From positions 702,001 through 766,000 of the forward strand of contig NZ_LT222319.1 of NCBI RefSeq assembly GCF_900074915.1: a DNA stretch of 64,000 bases, given 5' to 3'. The position numbers and the translations under genes are program-made. Of this stretch, positions 10,265 through 18,474 are shown piece by piece. The stretch's first letter is position 1. Each line of letters begins with the position of its first letter. The notes under the pieces were generated by a model. It was not told the DNA's origin. It worked only from the letters and a program-made list of their open reading frames with translations, and did not search any database. Source of the stretch: Pseudomonas cerasi. GTDB lineage: Bacteria > Pseudomonadota > Gammaproteobacteria > Pseudomonadales > Pseudomonadaceae.

Positions 10265-10951
10265 TTATAAATCCTTCGTGCTGACCAGCCAGTCGATTGC
10301 GGAAAGCAGCACGTTACCGTCAGGTGCTCCCTGCAGCTTGATCGATCGTCCAGAGACTTTATCCTTGATGACCAGCGTCGGTGTGGCAGTGATGCCGTCC
10401 AGGCTGGCCTTGTGAGCCTGCCTAACAACAGTCTGTCGGACAGCCGGGTTACTCGAAGCGCAGTTATCAATAGAGTGCTGTCGATCCTCAAACCCCGGGA
10501 TCTGCGGATTTCCAGCAGTTCCAGCACCGTTCGACCGAGTACGTTGATAAATGAGCTCGACGGCGAGCCAGAACACGTCATTGCCTCGCTCGATCCCTGC
10601 GCACTCAGCCCACCGAGCTTCATAGCTCGCGGTCGGCTCGTGCATTGGAAGAGGTAGTTGGTGCCACTGCAGGTTCACGTCTGGATGCTGATCCACCCAT
10701 GCTTTGAGCTGTGGGAAGTAATCCTTGCAGTACGGGCATTCCAGATCTGCATACTCGACGATGGTGAATCGGGCACTACGGTTCCCGTAAACCCATCCGC
10801 CACTTTGCTTCTGCTGATCGACTGCCTGCTCCAAGGGGCCACCTGAGATGCCAAGCGTGTTCTGCCTCAGTTCTGCCAGCAGAAAAGGCGAGATAGCCAC
10901 GGCGACCGCACCGATGCAGTAGAGAATTTGGCGACGTGTGGGTCGCTTCAT
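10265..10951 (-). CDS. DsbA/DsbG-like thiol:disulfide protein of the ICE
   Basis: A 228-residue protein with an N-terminal membrane anchor or signal (ILYCIGAVAVAISPFLLAEL). A thioredoxin-type active site CPYC lies at residues 72-75 in VEYADLECPYCKDYF, and a cis-proline segment (TATPTLVI) near residue 195. This is the DsbA-like fold with an inserted helical domain. In ICE operons such proteins help fold cysteine-rich transfer proteins such as TraU. The start overlaps the upstream small gene (10948-10951). It appears intact. Confidence 0.88.
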   Translation of the reverse strand: MKRPTRRQILYCIGAVAVAISPFLLAELRQNTLGISGGPLEQAVDQQKQSGGWVYGNRSARFTIVEYADLECPYCKDYFPQLKAWVDQHPDVNLQWHQLPLPMHEPTASYEARWAECAGIERGNDVFWLAVELIYQRTRSNGAGTAGNPQIPGFEDRQHSIDNCASSNPAVRQTVVRQAHKASLDGITATPTLVIKDKVSGRSIKLQGAPDGNVLLSAIDWLVSTKDL

Positions 10952-11247
10952 GCGGAGGCCTCTTTATCGAGGAACTGTTTGGCCAGCAACTCCTGATTCA
11001 GCAACGTGAGAAGAGCCTTCTGGGCGCTTTCGGGCTGTGGGTGATGCTCAAGCCACTGGTCCAGCGCTTTGTGCAGTTGGGACTGGATCTCTCGACGATC
11101 AACCGCTACATGTTTCACGACTTCCAGGTGTTCGATCAGGACCGGTGCGCAAATTTTCAAGGCCAGCAGAGCATCTTCCTGTGGGTTTTTGAGCAGTTGA
11201 GTCAGGCTGTCGATCAGATTTTGAGTCAGGGCATCCATGGCTCTCAT
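10948..11247 (-). CDS. Small helical ICE protein between traC and dsbA
   Basis: A 99-residue, leucine-rich, soluble, probably all-helical protein (ALTQNLIDSLTQLLKNPQED...). It overlaps traC by four bases upstream and the DsbA-like gene by four bases downstream, so it is translated as part of the transfer operon. I do not recognise a family and no motif suggests a catalytic role. Confidence 0.7.
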   Translation of the reverse strand: MRAMDALTQNLIDSLTQLLKNPQEDALLALKICAPVLIEHLEVVKHVAVDRREIQSQLHKALDQWLEHHPQPESAQKALLTLLNQELLAKQFLDKEASA

Positions 11248-14204
11248 GCCAGGTTCTCCAAGGGTGAAGCGGGGAATGTAATGGTTGTCGGTTCAATCCC
11301 GCGAAGGCGGTCGAGGTCGTGTGCGATCGCCATTGCGGCTCCCAGCTCGTCTACCCCTAATGACTGCATTAGATCGTACCGCTGTTTTTTTTCTTCCGGC
11401 TCAGTCATGGCCAATGCCAGGAGCAGGCTTGGGGGCACGGCTCGAAACAAAACCTCCATCGATTTGGAAAGCACAACCCCTTCAGTATACTTTCCGCTCT
11501 CTTTACGGGCTGACAGCATCAGTGACTTTTGCGCAGGCGTCAGCTTACGGAACGTGGTGATTTTCTCCACTTCATCCGGTGGCATGTTCAGGCAGATCCA
11601 CCACTCGATCATGTTAAGCATCGGTGCTGCTGCTGACGGAAGGTCGTCGATGTTCTGAGTGGCAAGCCAGAACCAGGCACCGAGTTTTCGCCACATCTTG
11701 GTGATCTTGATGACGTAGGGCGAGAGAAGGGGGTTTTTCGTAATGATATGACCCTCGTCAGTGAAGTTGACGATCGGACGCCCCTTGAATTGGTCCCGTT
11801 CTGCAATGTTGTTCACGGTGTTGATCAGCGAGATGTAGGCGACCGACAGTTGGGCGTTATACCCCTCGCGGGCGTAGGTGGCCAAGTCCAGGATTGTGAT
11901 GTCGGCCTCAGGCCAAGGCGTACCCTCCCGGTTGAACATCTCACCGTCAGCCCCCATGCAGAACATGTCCATGGCTTCAGCCATCTCAAACATGCGTTCT
12001 CGGCGCTTTTCCGGAAGGGTGGTGTCCTTGCCAGCGTCACTCAGCGCATCACGCACATCCTCCGTCTTGACTGCTCGTTCAGCGTCAAAGCATGTTCTGG
12101 CTGCCGTCAGAATGCAGTGCCTAATGGCGCTGCGGTCTGCGCGAGTGAGTCGAGCCTCTTCTCTCTCTTCGCCGCCGGTGATCATGAGCCTGGCTACGAT
12201 CTCCATTTCGCCCAAAACATCACGCTCCTCTTCGCCCTGTTCAGGCATTGTTTGCAGATGCTCATCGGATCCTTCAATGTCATCGGCATCCAAGATCGTG
12301 ACTTTGTCAGGTGTTGACACCAGGCGAATGGCATCAGTGAAGGGGGCCAGACTCACGCCCGACCCTGGCGCCAACTTGAGCCGGTTGACCGTCAGCCCAA
12401 GCTTTTGGGCAAAATCTCCCAGTAGGCCGAAACTATTACCGGCTTCAATGATGAACAGGCGCGGCCTGTAAATGGCGATTAACTGCATCAGCAAATTGTT
12501 GGCCGTGGCTGACTTACCTGAACCTGTCGGGCCAAACAGGAGCAGATGGGCATTCATCTGCCGATCAAGCTTGTTGAATGGGTCGAACGTCAGCGGTGCC
12601 CCGCCCCTGTTGAACAGGGTTATGCCGGGGTTGCCCGTGCCGCTGGCACGCCCCCATACTGGCGAAAGGTTCGCGACATGCTGGGCGAGCATCATCTGCG
12701 TGTACCAGTCCAAAGCATGTTTCTTGTTCACATCAAAACTGGCGGGCAGCCACCGCAGGTAACTGCTGAGAGGGGCGACTTCATCACGAGGATAGACAGG
12801 TTCCATACCGGCGCTAAGCATGGCATTGGCAAGCTCCATGCTCCGACTTTCCAGTTGTTGCTCATCCTTGCCGGTCAAGTAAAAAACCACGTTGCCCCGG
12901 TACAGCTTGTGTTTTCGACCGATCAGTTTCCGGGCTTCGTCGACCGCTTCACGGGTCAGGGCGGAGGCTTGATTGTCACCGACTGATTTACGTGCCAGTT
13001 TTTCCAGGTGGGCCTCCAGAACATCCTGTGGAGTGATCACCAGCGTGATGTTGAGTACTGTGTCCTCGGGCAACTTGTCGAACAAGGCATGCAGCGCGTC
13101 CCCGCCTTTACGGTTTTCACCCGTCAGGTGCCCGGTCTTTGGCGCATCGCGTAAGCGATCGAGGACGATGACCCGATGAGGGCGCGAGTCGAAGTACCAG
13201 AGACCCTTCTTGGCATCCGATTGCGGTTCGCTGTAGAACAGGCACTGAGAGAAATCATCGCCGCTGGCCAGCGGCAGCGTGCCCTCTTCTGGTGGTTCGA
13301 CCGTGCGGTTATTGACGATTTCGAAGAAACGATCGATGTCCTGGCGCTTTGATCCCAAGTGTTCGGGATGCGGGTTGAACCAGTGCAACAGCCAGTGACG
13401 AATGTCATGGCGATCCATGCGCCGGGTTTTGATGCCCGCGTTGGCCAGTCCTCCCGTCAGGCGCTCGCAAATGTTTTTCAAGTACATCGACGGCGTCTGG
13501 CCACGAACCAGTCCATCTCCGGTGCAGCGCCGGTAGACGACCATGCGAACCCTGCGTTGCTGGCCGCGCCAGGGCAGTTGAGACACTTTGGTGTCTTCAA
13601 ATAAACCTCCCGGCTTGGAGATTGCCTCTAGGTGATGTTTGAATTGCTGCAGGTACATTTCTGTAAACGCCGTACCCTGAGCGCGAGGCTGGACGTAATC
13701 ATGCAACGTCTCCAGATAATCTTCCCAACTGGTTTCATCCCTGGCGTAGAACTGCACCACCCAAGGCGATTCATCCAGTTCGTCAAAACTGTCCTGCAGC
13801 GCATTTTCAAGAGCATCGCGCGCTTTGCGTAACCACTCAGGATCCCGACCTTCGGTGCCGATGGGGGTGAGTTCATAGAATGCTGCCAGTGACTTGCCGT
13901 CCTCGAGCAGCATCGCTTGCTCCTGAGGGAGGTACTCCGTCCAGGGCAGCATGTCGACGAATGACGGGTTGACGGCATACAGGGCTGCGATATCGTCGAC
14001 CGTCGCAGGTTTGCGCTTGGGATCTAGCCACGCGCCAGGCTCTGGTATGCCCTCAGCCGCCAGGCGAGCCAGATAACGCTCTCTGGCCTGTGCGAAGATG
14101 GCCTCATCTCGTAGCTGATCGGCGATCGTCTCGACTGGAGTATCAACCACGGTGTCAGCGCCTCGATCCCGACGCTTTGTCAAACGCTTCAAAAGTCCCA
14201 TCAA
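11244..14204 (-). CDS. traC: TraC-type conjugative transfer ATPase (VirB4-like, PFL_4706 family)
   Basis: A 986-residue ATPase that powers pilus assembly at the inner membrane. The P-loop GPTGSGKSATANN lies near residue 560 and a Walker B-type acidic segment NFTDEGHIITKNP near residue 790; a later segment (WFWLATQNIDDLPSA) holds the conserved TQN motif. The N-terminal third is the usual TraC/VirB4 domain with YARDETSW and related patches. The length is normal and no frameshift is seen, so this ATPase would be intact even though other parts of the apparatus are deleted. The start overlaps the lipoprotein stop. Confidence 0.93.
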   Translation of the reverse strand: MMGLLKRLTKRRDRGADTVVDTPVETIADQLRDEAIFAQARERYLARLAAEGIPEPGAWLDPKRKPATVDDIAALYAVNPSFVDMLPWTEYLPQEQAMLLEDGKSLAAFYELTPIGTEGRDPEWLRKARDALENALQDSFDELDESPWVVQFYARDETSWEDYLETLHDYVQPRAQGTAFTEMYLQQFKHHLEAISKPGGLFEDTKVSQLPWRGQQRRVRMVVYRRCTGDGLVRGQTPSMYLKNICERLTGGLANAGIKTRRMDRHDIRHWLLHWFNPHPEHLGSKRQDIDRFFEIVNNRTVEPPEEGTLPLASGDDFSQCLFYSEPQSDAKKGLWYFDSRPHRVIVLDRLRDAPKTGHLTGENRKGGDALHALFDKLPEDTVLNITLVITPQDVLEAHLEKLARKSVGDNQASALTREAVDEARKLIGRKHKLYRGNVVFYLTGKDEQQLESRSMELANAMLSAGMEPVYPRDEVAPLSSYLRWLPASFDVNKKHALDWYTQMMLAQHVANLSPVWGRASGTGNPGITLFNRGGAPLTFDPFNKLDRQMNAHLLLFGPTGSGKSATANNLLMQLIAIYRPRLFIIEAGNSFGLLGDFAQKLGLTVNRLKLAPGSGVSLAPFTDAIRLVSTPDKVTILDADDIEGSDEHLQTMPEQGEEERDVLGEMEIVARLMITGGEEREEARLTRADRSAIRHCILTAARTCFDAERAVKTEDVRDALSDAGKDTTLPEKRRERMFEMAEAMDMFCMGADGEMFNREGTPWPEADITILDLATYAREGYNAQLSVAYISLINTVNNIAERDQFKGRPIVNFTDEGHIITKNPLLSPYVIKITKMWRKLGAWFWLATQNIDDLPSAAAPMLNMIEWWICLNMPPDEVEKITTFRKLTPAQKSLMLSARKESGKYTEGVVLSKSMEVLFRAVPPSLLLALAMTEPEEKKQRYDLMQSLGVDELGAAMAIAHDLDRLRGIEPTTITFPASPLENLA

Positions 14205-14656
14205 TAATCCTCCACCCGCTCGCCGGGCATCGCATATTGCACGCGTTGATACAGCGGAAATACGGTCGTATACCCCGGTACTGGCGCGGGATCGGAGCCC
14301 GCCAGGTGAGGGAATACGTACATGACCAGGTCCGGATTGGGCAGGCGCTTGAACTGGCTGTAGATCTCGTTTTGAGCGGTACGGGTGTAGGCCGCGCTAT
14401 CCTGTAGGGGCTGGGTAGCGCGTACATCGATTGGACGGCGCAACTCCGAGCGTGCATCGAGCAATTGCCGGCCACTAGCGCTCCCGGCCGAACCGGTCGT
14501 CCCTTGGTTCCAGACATCCATCATGGTGTTTTGACCATGCGGAAGCATTTGCTCTTTGTTTGTCGAGCATCCAGCCAGCAAGCCCGCCGTGAGAAGGCAA
14601 AACATCAGCGCGCTGCGCGCTGACCCCAATTGATCAATCCAGGTTGGCATTGGCAT
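14201..14656 (-). CDS. ICE transfer-region lipoprotein (TIGR03751)
   Basis: About 151 residues from the ATG at 14656, which has an AGGAG ribosome binding site seven bases upstream; the longer frame to 14809 overlaps the VirB10-like gene and is not needed. A lipobox (LLTAGLLAGCS) marks it as a lipoprotein, and the C-terminus has the family's YVFPHLAG...PVPGYTTVFPLY pattern. By position it is a TraV/VirB7-like outer-membrane component. It overlaps the preceding gene by 23 bases and traC by four. Confidence 0.87.
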   Translation of the reverse strand: MPMPTWIDQLGSARSALMFCLLTAGLLAGCSTNKEQMLPHGQNTMMDVWNQGTTGSAGSASGRQLLDARSELRRPIDVRATQPLQDSAAYTRTAQNEIYSQFKRLPNPDLVMYVFPHLAGSDPAPVPGYTTVFPLYQRVQYAMPGERVEDY

Positions 14657-15464
14657 GGTTCGCTCCTGAGGCGTATTTGACCTTGCGGCCTTTGAGTTCG
14701 TAGTCAATTTCCAGCTCCTGATCGATGTGCAGTGAGACTTGCGCACCAGGCAGGACATAAATGGCCGCGAACGCTTGTCCGTAGAGTTTGTTAACCCAGC
14801 TCGAAACATCCGTGACGCCTTGGGTCAGGATCTTTCCCATCGCCTCGTTACCAGACAAACCGGTGCTACCCAGCGTCCCAGAAGCGTTCGAGATGTAAGA
14901 GGAGGTGCTGCCCTCGGTCTTGATCAACGAGGCTGCTCCAGCACCTGCTGCGGTAATCAGGGCTTGTGAACCGATGTACTGCTGCGCATTGCTGCGTCGC
15001 TCGCCGGCGATGCACGGAATGCCGTAGGGATCACTGATCCAGCCCAGACCACCCTGGATGGGTTGTTGGTCGCCAGAGTTGTTTTGGTTGTTCTGGTTAT
15101 TATTCTGCTGATTACCGCCCTGGGCTGGGGCGGGTAACGTGCGGACAGTGCCGTCGGTAAACACGAAGGTCAGACTTTTGATCTGCCCACGCACGCATGA
15201 GAGGGTCCAGTCGCCGGACGCTGTACCGCTGGCCACGGCACCGGCCACGTCTGGGAGATCGATGCCATTGGCCGTCAGGTTGTCCGGACCGATCAGCACC
15301 TTGAACGGGTAGGGGTCATTAACCGTCCCATCCACGGGAACCCGGCCAATCAATGCTGACATGGCCACTGATCCCATCAGCGTCGAGTTCTGAGGCAGGG
15401 TGTAGGCTCGACGTACCTTCTTACGCTCCTGTTGCTGGAGGACATCGTCATCGCGTGTGATCAC
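14634..15464 (-). pseudogene. VirB10/TraB-like gene, 5'-truncated (PFL_4705 family, TIGR03752)
   Basis: The 276-residue frame matches only the C-terminal part of the family: RRAYTLPQNSTLMGS, SALIGRVP, DPYPFKVLIGPDNLTANG, DWTLSCVRGQIKS, SDPYGIPCIAGERRSN and a final VSLHIDQELEIDYELKGRKV. Full members have roughly 450-500 residues with an N-terminal membrane anchor and coiled coil; both are missing. The frame is joined to the end of the RAQPRD gene at about 15,455-15,465. Without its anchor the protein should not work as the core scaffold, although a GTG at 15464 could start translation. Confidence 0.82.
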
Positions 15465-15813
15465 CGCTGACGTTGTACTGGCCGGAAATGTCTACGGGGT
15501 CACGAGGCTGTGCCCGGGAGGGCGACAGATAGTCCTGCAGGCCCTGGCGGATGCGCGCGATGTCGCTGACCAACCGGGGATAGTCCAGGTGATAGCGTTG
15601 GGCCGGGTCTTGTGGAAGATCGACACTGCGTTGCGCGACGGCCTCGAGCGCGTTGAGCTGGCGAATCATCACTTGCACATTGGCTTGTTCAGAAGCCGTG
15701 CCGGCTGCTCCGGCATGCGCGGAAAACAGCAGGGGTGTGCACAGCATGACTGCGGTCAAGCAGATCTGCACACGTGCAGACGTTGATCTGAGCGCGGGGG
15801 GATTGAAGTTCAC
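15448..15813 (-). CDS. RAQPRD-family ICE protein (TIGR01690)
   Basis: A 121-residue exported protein with a signal peptide (QICLTAVMLCTPLLFSAHAGA) and the signature SRAQPRDPVDISGQY near its C-terminus. The family is diagnostic of PFL_47xx / SXT-like Pseudomonas ICEs; its role in conjugation is unknown. The last codons (NVSGDHTR) differ from what I expect and overlap the truncated VirB10-like frame, so the deletion junction lies in or just after this gene. In complete elements several more genes follow here. Confidence 0.85.
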   Translation of the reverse strand: MNFNPPALRSTSARVQICLTAVMLCTPLLFSAHAGAAGTASEQANVQVMIRQLNALEAVAQRSVDLPQDPAQRYHLDYPRLVSDIARIRQGLQDYLSPSRAQPRDPVDISGQYNVSGDHTR

Positions 15814-15827
15814 GTCGCGGGCCTTGG

Positions 15828-15855
15828 ATGCTGTAGGAATCTATGTCCACAGCAT
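15828..15855. repeat. Imperfect palindrome, copy 1 of an ATGCTGT...ACAGCAT hairpin
   Basis: ATGCTGTAGGA and TCCACAGCAT form a 10-bp stem with one bulged base and a loop of about seven bases. A close relative occurs at 34476-34500, outside the ICE. It lies between the DUF4177-like gene and RAQPRD and could be a terminator or a member of a dispersed palindromic family. Confidence 0.5.
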
Positions 15856-15892
15856 GACCAAGGGCCGAGTTTGAATCAGTACGAAACCCTTT

Positions 15893-16225
15893 TTAGGTCT
15901 GAGAGGGTTTATCCAAAAGGGTCGGTGTGACAATGCTGCGTTTAAAGAAGAACAGGAACCCGGTACTGATTGCATACCCAACCGCCCAGGCCTGGGCGTT
16001 TTGATTACCAAATCGCTCGTGGCCACGATTGATCGGCTGAACGCTGACCAGCTCCCACCCCTCTCGACCGTAGCGGTTCAATACGTCGAGAGTCTCAGGG
16101 TTGCTTAAGTAACCTTGAATATCCGGTTCGGTCGTCTCATCTGTCGACTTGAACATCAGCACGCCGCTGGTCACGGTTTTATAGGGCAAGGGGACGAAGG
16201 TCTGGGTGTATTCAAATATAGTCAT
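15893..16225 (-). CDS. DUF4177-like small protein
   Basis: About 110 residues from the ATG at 16225 (MTIFEYTQTFVPLPY). The pattern REGWELVSVQPI and a C-terminal FFFKRS resembles DUF4177 proteins, small alpha/beta proteins of unknown function whose hallmark is GWELVS...FKR. A weakly hydrophobic stretch (WAVGYAISTGFLFFF) is near the end. In this ICE it stands between the RAQPRD gene and a plus-strand hypothetical gene. The role in the element is unknown. Confidence 0.6.
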   Translation of the reverse strand: MTIFEYTQTFVPLPYKTVTSGVLMFKSTDETTEPDIQGYLSNPETLDVLNRYGREGWELVSVQPINRGHERFGNQNAQAWAVGYAISTGFLFFFKRSIVTPTLLDKPSQT

Positions 16226-16394
16226 AAGTACCAAATGCCAGGGAGGGTATGATCAAGCAGGTGTACCTTCAGGCTACAACAGCCAGTTGCAACGATAAAC
16301 CTCAAGGTTGGAAAATGTAACGTGCAGTGAGAGTCTCGTTAGACGATGGGGGAAAGCTGCATTACGTAAATTTTGTTCGAGAAGGACAAGTGCA

Positions 16395-16826
16395 GTGCGG
16401 ACGATTGACTATCGAAGATTTGAATACAAGGGCGATTACGCGTCGGGGGCTTGCTTTGTACGCGTGGGTATCACCGATGGAGGAATGCTGTTCGGTTTGA
16501 TCGCTCAGTTGCGAGACTATGACGGTACCTCTGTCACGAATGACATCGAAGAGATCATCAGCGGTGTGATTCATCGCCTTCATACCGAGCGGGCTTTACC
16601 CAAGGCGTTTTCTTCGATGTACGAAGTTCTTGAGCAATTTACTTGGGTCGAACACTACGCGCCTGGCATTGGAATTCCTTCTGAAGGGTCGTGGGCCATC
16701 GTCACCCTCGATGCCAGCAATACACCTGATTGGGAATATATGACCCTCGATGATGTTGTCGCTCATACCGATGTAGACCCCGACTTCTTCACACTGGGCG
16801 AAGACGACTTACGTCTCAAAAAGTAG
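16395..16826 (+). CDS. Hypothetical ICE accessory protein ending in a DPDFFTLGEDDLRLKK-type tail
   Basis: I favour a GTG start at 16395 (VRTIDYRRFEYKGDY), which has a GAAGGA site about nine bases upstream; an ATG at 16308 extends the frame with unlikely sequence. The 143-residue product is acidic and soluble with no motif I recognise. Its C-terminal tail is repeated as VEPEFFTLTEDDLRFRR at 18340-18392, beyond the HopAO gene, so part of this gene has been duplicated. A fragment of the helicase 3' end follows it on the opposite strand. Confidence 0.6.
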   Translation: MRTIDYRRFEYKGDYASGACFVRVGITDGGMLFGLIAQLRDYDGTSVTNDIEEIISGVIHRLHTERALPKAFSSMYEVLEQFTWVEHYAPGIGIPSEGSWAIVTLDASNTPDWEYMTLDDVVAHTDVDPDFFTLGEDDLRLKK

Positions 16827-16905
16827 GTGGCTGGGTAGGCACAGGGTATCGAGGTTTTGAGTGCTGCTTCATTTCCTTGAAGCGCTGCATGATGTCGATC
16901 GCCAG
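16787..16905. repeat. Left copy of a duplicated ICE segment flanking the HopAO gene
   Basis: This stretch (from TTCTTCACACTGGGCGAAG to about ATGATGTCGATCGCC) pairs with 18350-18474 (TTCTTCACGCTAACCGAAG to ATGATGTCGATCACG). Both hold, on the plus strand, the end of the hypothetical gene and, on the minus strand, the end of the helicase frame (IDIMQRFKEMKQHS here, IDIMQRFKDMKQRS there). Identity is high but not perfect, so the copies are old or came from two related elements. Confidence 0.8.
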
Positions 16906-17213
16906 TGACACTAAAATCTGGCGCAGACCACCGCTTTCCAGCAAGCCTGCCAAGCAGCCGTTGGCCGCGAAGAGGTTTTTCAGAGGACGGGGTTTGAAAC
17001 TGGTAGGCATGCATGATCACTGATAGCTTTGAACGCAAAGACACATCCCTTTACAGCCGAAGGCTGCCTATTAAAGGAATCCAACGAAAAAAACGGCACC
17101 ACCCCCAGCCAAGCATTTGCCGCTTGCTGAGTGGACTCATAGTGCTGGTCTTAGCGAGATAGCCACTAAGGTGCCGAATTTTAGCTAATTGTCCCGGAGC
17201 AGGGGGTAGTCAG
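16906..17213. other. Remnant sequence between the left repeat and the HopAO gene
   Basis: About 300 bp. On the minus strand a short frame (KPRPLKNLFAANGCLAGLLESGG) leads into the duplicated helicase tail, and the rest has no gene I can support. A short inverted repeat surrounds 17,105-17,180. This is probably debris from the recombination that placed the effector here. Confidence 0.4.
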
Positions 17214-18227
17214 TTAGCGTTGTTGAGATGGGGTGTTCGGGTCAGCGAGCCATTCTGACCATGATCGCGGCGCTCCTTTGGGATTTTGCTTGGCGTATTC
17301 GTAAAAAAGCGAGATGAATTCCAAGCGGTCATTGCGCAGGTTGGCTCTGCCTTCGTGGGTTACATCCTTGTTGAAATCCAGAGCGCGCCCCGGATTGAAA
17401 ACGAGTTGGCGTTCTATCAGGTCATGAAATGATACGTGGTGAGCGTTCTTGAGCATGTCGTGCATTGCGATGAAGATACCTGTGCGGCCTTGCCCGACTC
17501 CACAATGGATATGTACCCGACCCTGCTCGGGTAGCGCGCGCTCCATGGCTACGAAAAGGTCAATGTCTTCGGAACGCGGTCCCATGTGGTCGGTCACCAT
17601 CAAACGAAGGTACTCCGCACCCGTGGACTTCACTAAGTCTTCTTCACTTGAGATATCCGGGTTGTTCAGCACGACCTTACGAGGATTCTCCATCCCGTGT
17701 TTGGCATCCTTGCGGTGAATGATCTCGACTGTTGGCTGCTGCTTGAGCGCAGCGATGCGAGATTGCTCATCGGCGATCACGTCATTGCGACTTTTACCCA
17801 CATTCGCCCAGTTGTTGCCCAGTCGCCAAGTACATGGATAACCCCCAACGATCGCGTGAGATTCCTCTCGTACGTCCAATACCACGACTGGTCTTTCGGG
17901 GGTGGGATGCAAACGTTGCACTTGCTCCAAACTGGCGATACTGGCACTGCCGGAAATGTGCAGCGTGTCCCAGCCTTTCTGATTGAGGTCATGAGGGAGG
18001 ATAAAACTGTCCGAAGAACGAAAATTTTCCAATTCGCCTGGTGTGCGGTCGTAGATGAAAACGGGTTCGCCGGTTGGCCGCTCCGGGGTGGTCAGTGCTT
18101 GTTTGAATTTCGTTATTGCGTGTCGATAAGCTTCGGGTGTCAATTGCGCATAAGCAGGCTTGACATCGCTGGCTGTAACTCCTCTCGACAAAGGTGTGGC
18201 GCCTCTGGAAATAATGACATGATTCTG
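17214..18227 (-). CDS. hopAO: Type III effector, HopAO family protein tyrosine phosphatase
   Basis: From the ATG at 18227 (MQNHVIISRG) the product has 337 residues. The phosphatase signature HCGVGQGRTG gives the catalytic C242 and R248, and a general-acid loop LMVTDHMGP lies near D213. The closest match I know is HopAO1 (HopPtoD2) of DC3000, which dephosphorylates plant receptor kinases. HopAO1 has 468 residues with an N-terminus like HopD1; this version is much shorter and starts differently, so the secretion signal is not the same. The upstream ATG at 18332 is excluded because the hrp box lies between it and 18227. An AGGA site sits eight bases before the chosen ATG. A stronger GGAGG lies before an in-frame ATT at 18245, a possible rare start. 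Confidence 0.87.
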   Translation of the reverse strand, partial: QNHVIISRGATPLSRGVTASDVKPAYAQLTPEAYRHAITKFKQALTTPERPTGEPVFIYDRTPGELENFRSSDSFILPHDLNQKGWDTLHISGSASIASLEQVQRLHPTPERPVVVLDVREESHAIVGGYPCTWRLGNNWANVGKSRNDVIADEQSRIAALKQQPTVEIIHRKDAKHGMENPRKVVLNNPDISSEEDLVKSTGAEYLRLMVTDHMGPRSEDIDLFVAMERALPEQGRVHIHCGVGQGRTGIFIAMHDMLKNAHHVSFHDLIERQLVFNPGRALDFNKDVTHEGRANLRNDRLEFISLFYEYAKQNPKGAPRSWSEWLADPNTPSQQR

Positions 18228-18260
18228 CATGGATTGGATCCTATGAATAAATGCACCTCC

Positions 18261-18288
18261 TTCGTGGTGCATATGCTCCAACGGTTCC
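18261..18288 (-). promoter_or_regulatory. hrp box (HrpL promoter) of the HopAO gene
   Basis: Read on the minus strand: GGAACC, 15 bases, CCACGAA, a perfect match to the HrpL consensus GGAACC-N15-CCACNNA. It ends 33 bp before the ATG at 18227 and fixes the gene start downstream of it. Confidence 0.95.
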
Positions 18289-18349
18289 AAAAGAGGACGG
18301 GGAGTACATGCCCCGCTGGTGTGATTGCTCATGGTGGTGTAGAACCCGA

Positions 18350-18474
18350 GTTCTTCACGCTAACCGAAGATGACTTACGTTTTAGAAGGTAGCTGGCTGG
18401 GAGAAGGCGGCGCCGCGCCTCAATGTTATGAGCGCTGCTTCATGTCCTTGAAGCGCTGCATGATGTCGATCACG
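18350..18474. repeat. Right copy of the duplicated ICE segment
   Basis: Matches 16787-16905. On the plus strand it holds the tail EPEFFTLTEDDLRFRR of the hypothetical ICE gene (stop at 18392) without the rest of that gene; on the minus strand it holds the natural 3' end of the helicase frame. This copy is therefore the one attached to the helicase body, and the left copy is the one attached to the hypothetical gene body. Confidence 0.8.

Noticed and set aside
17214..18332. Start of the HopAO gene at 18332
   Set aside because: The hrp box at 18261-18288 lies inside that extended frame, so the transcript begins downstream of it.
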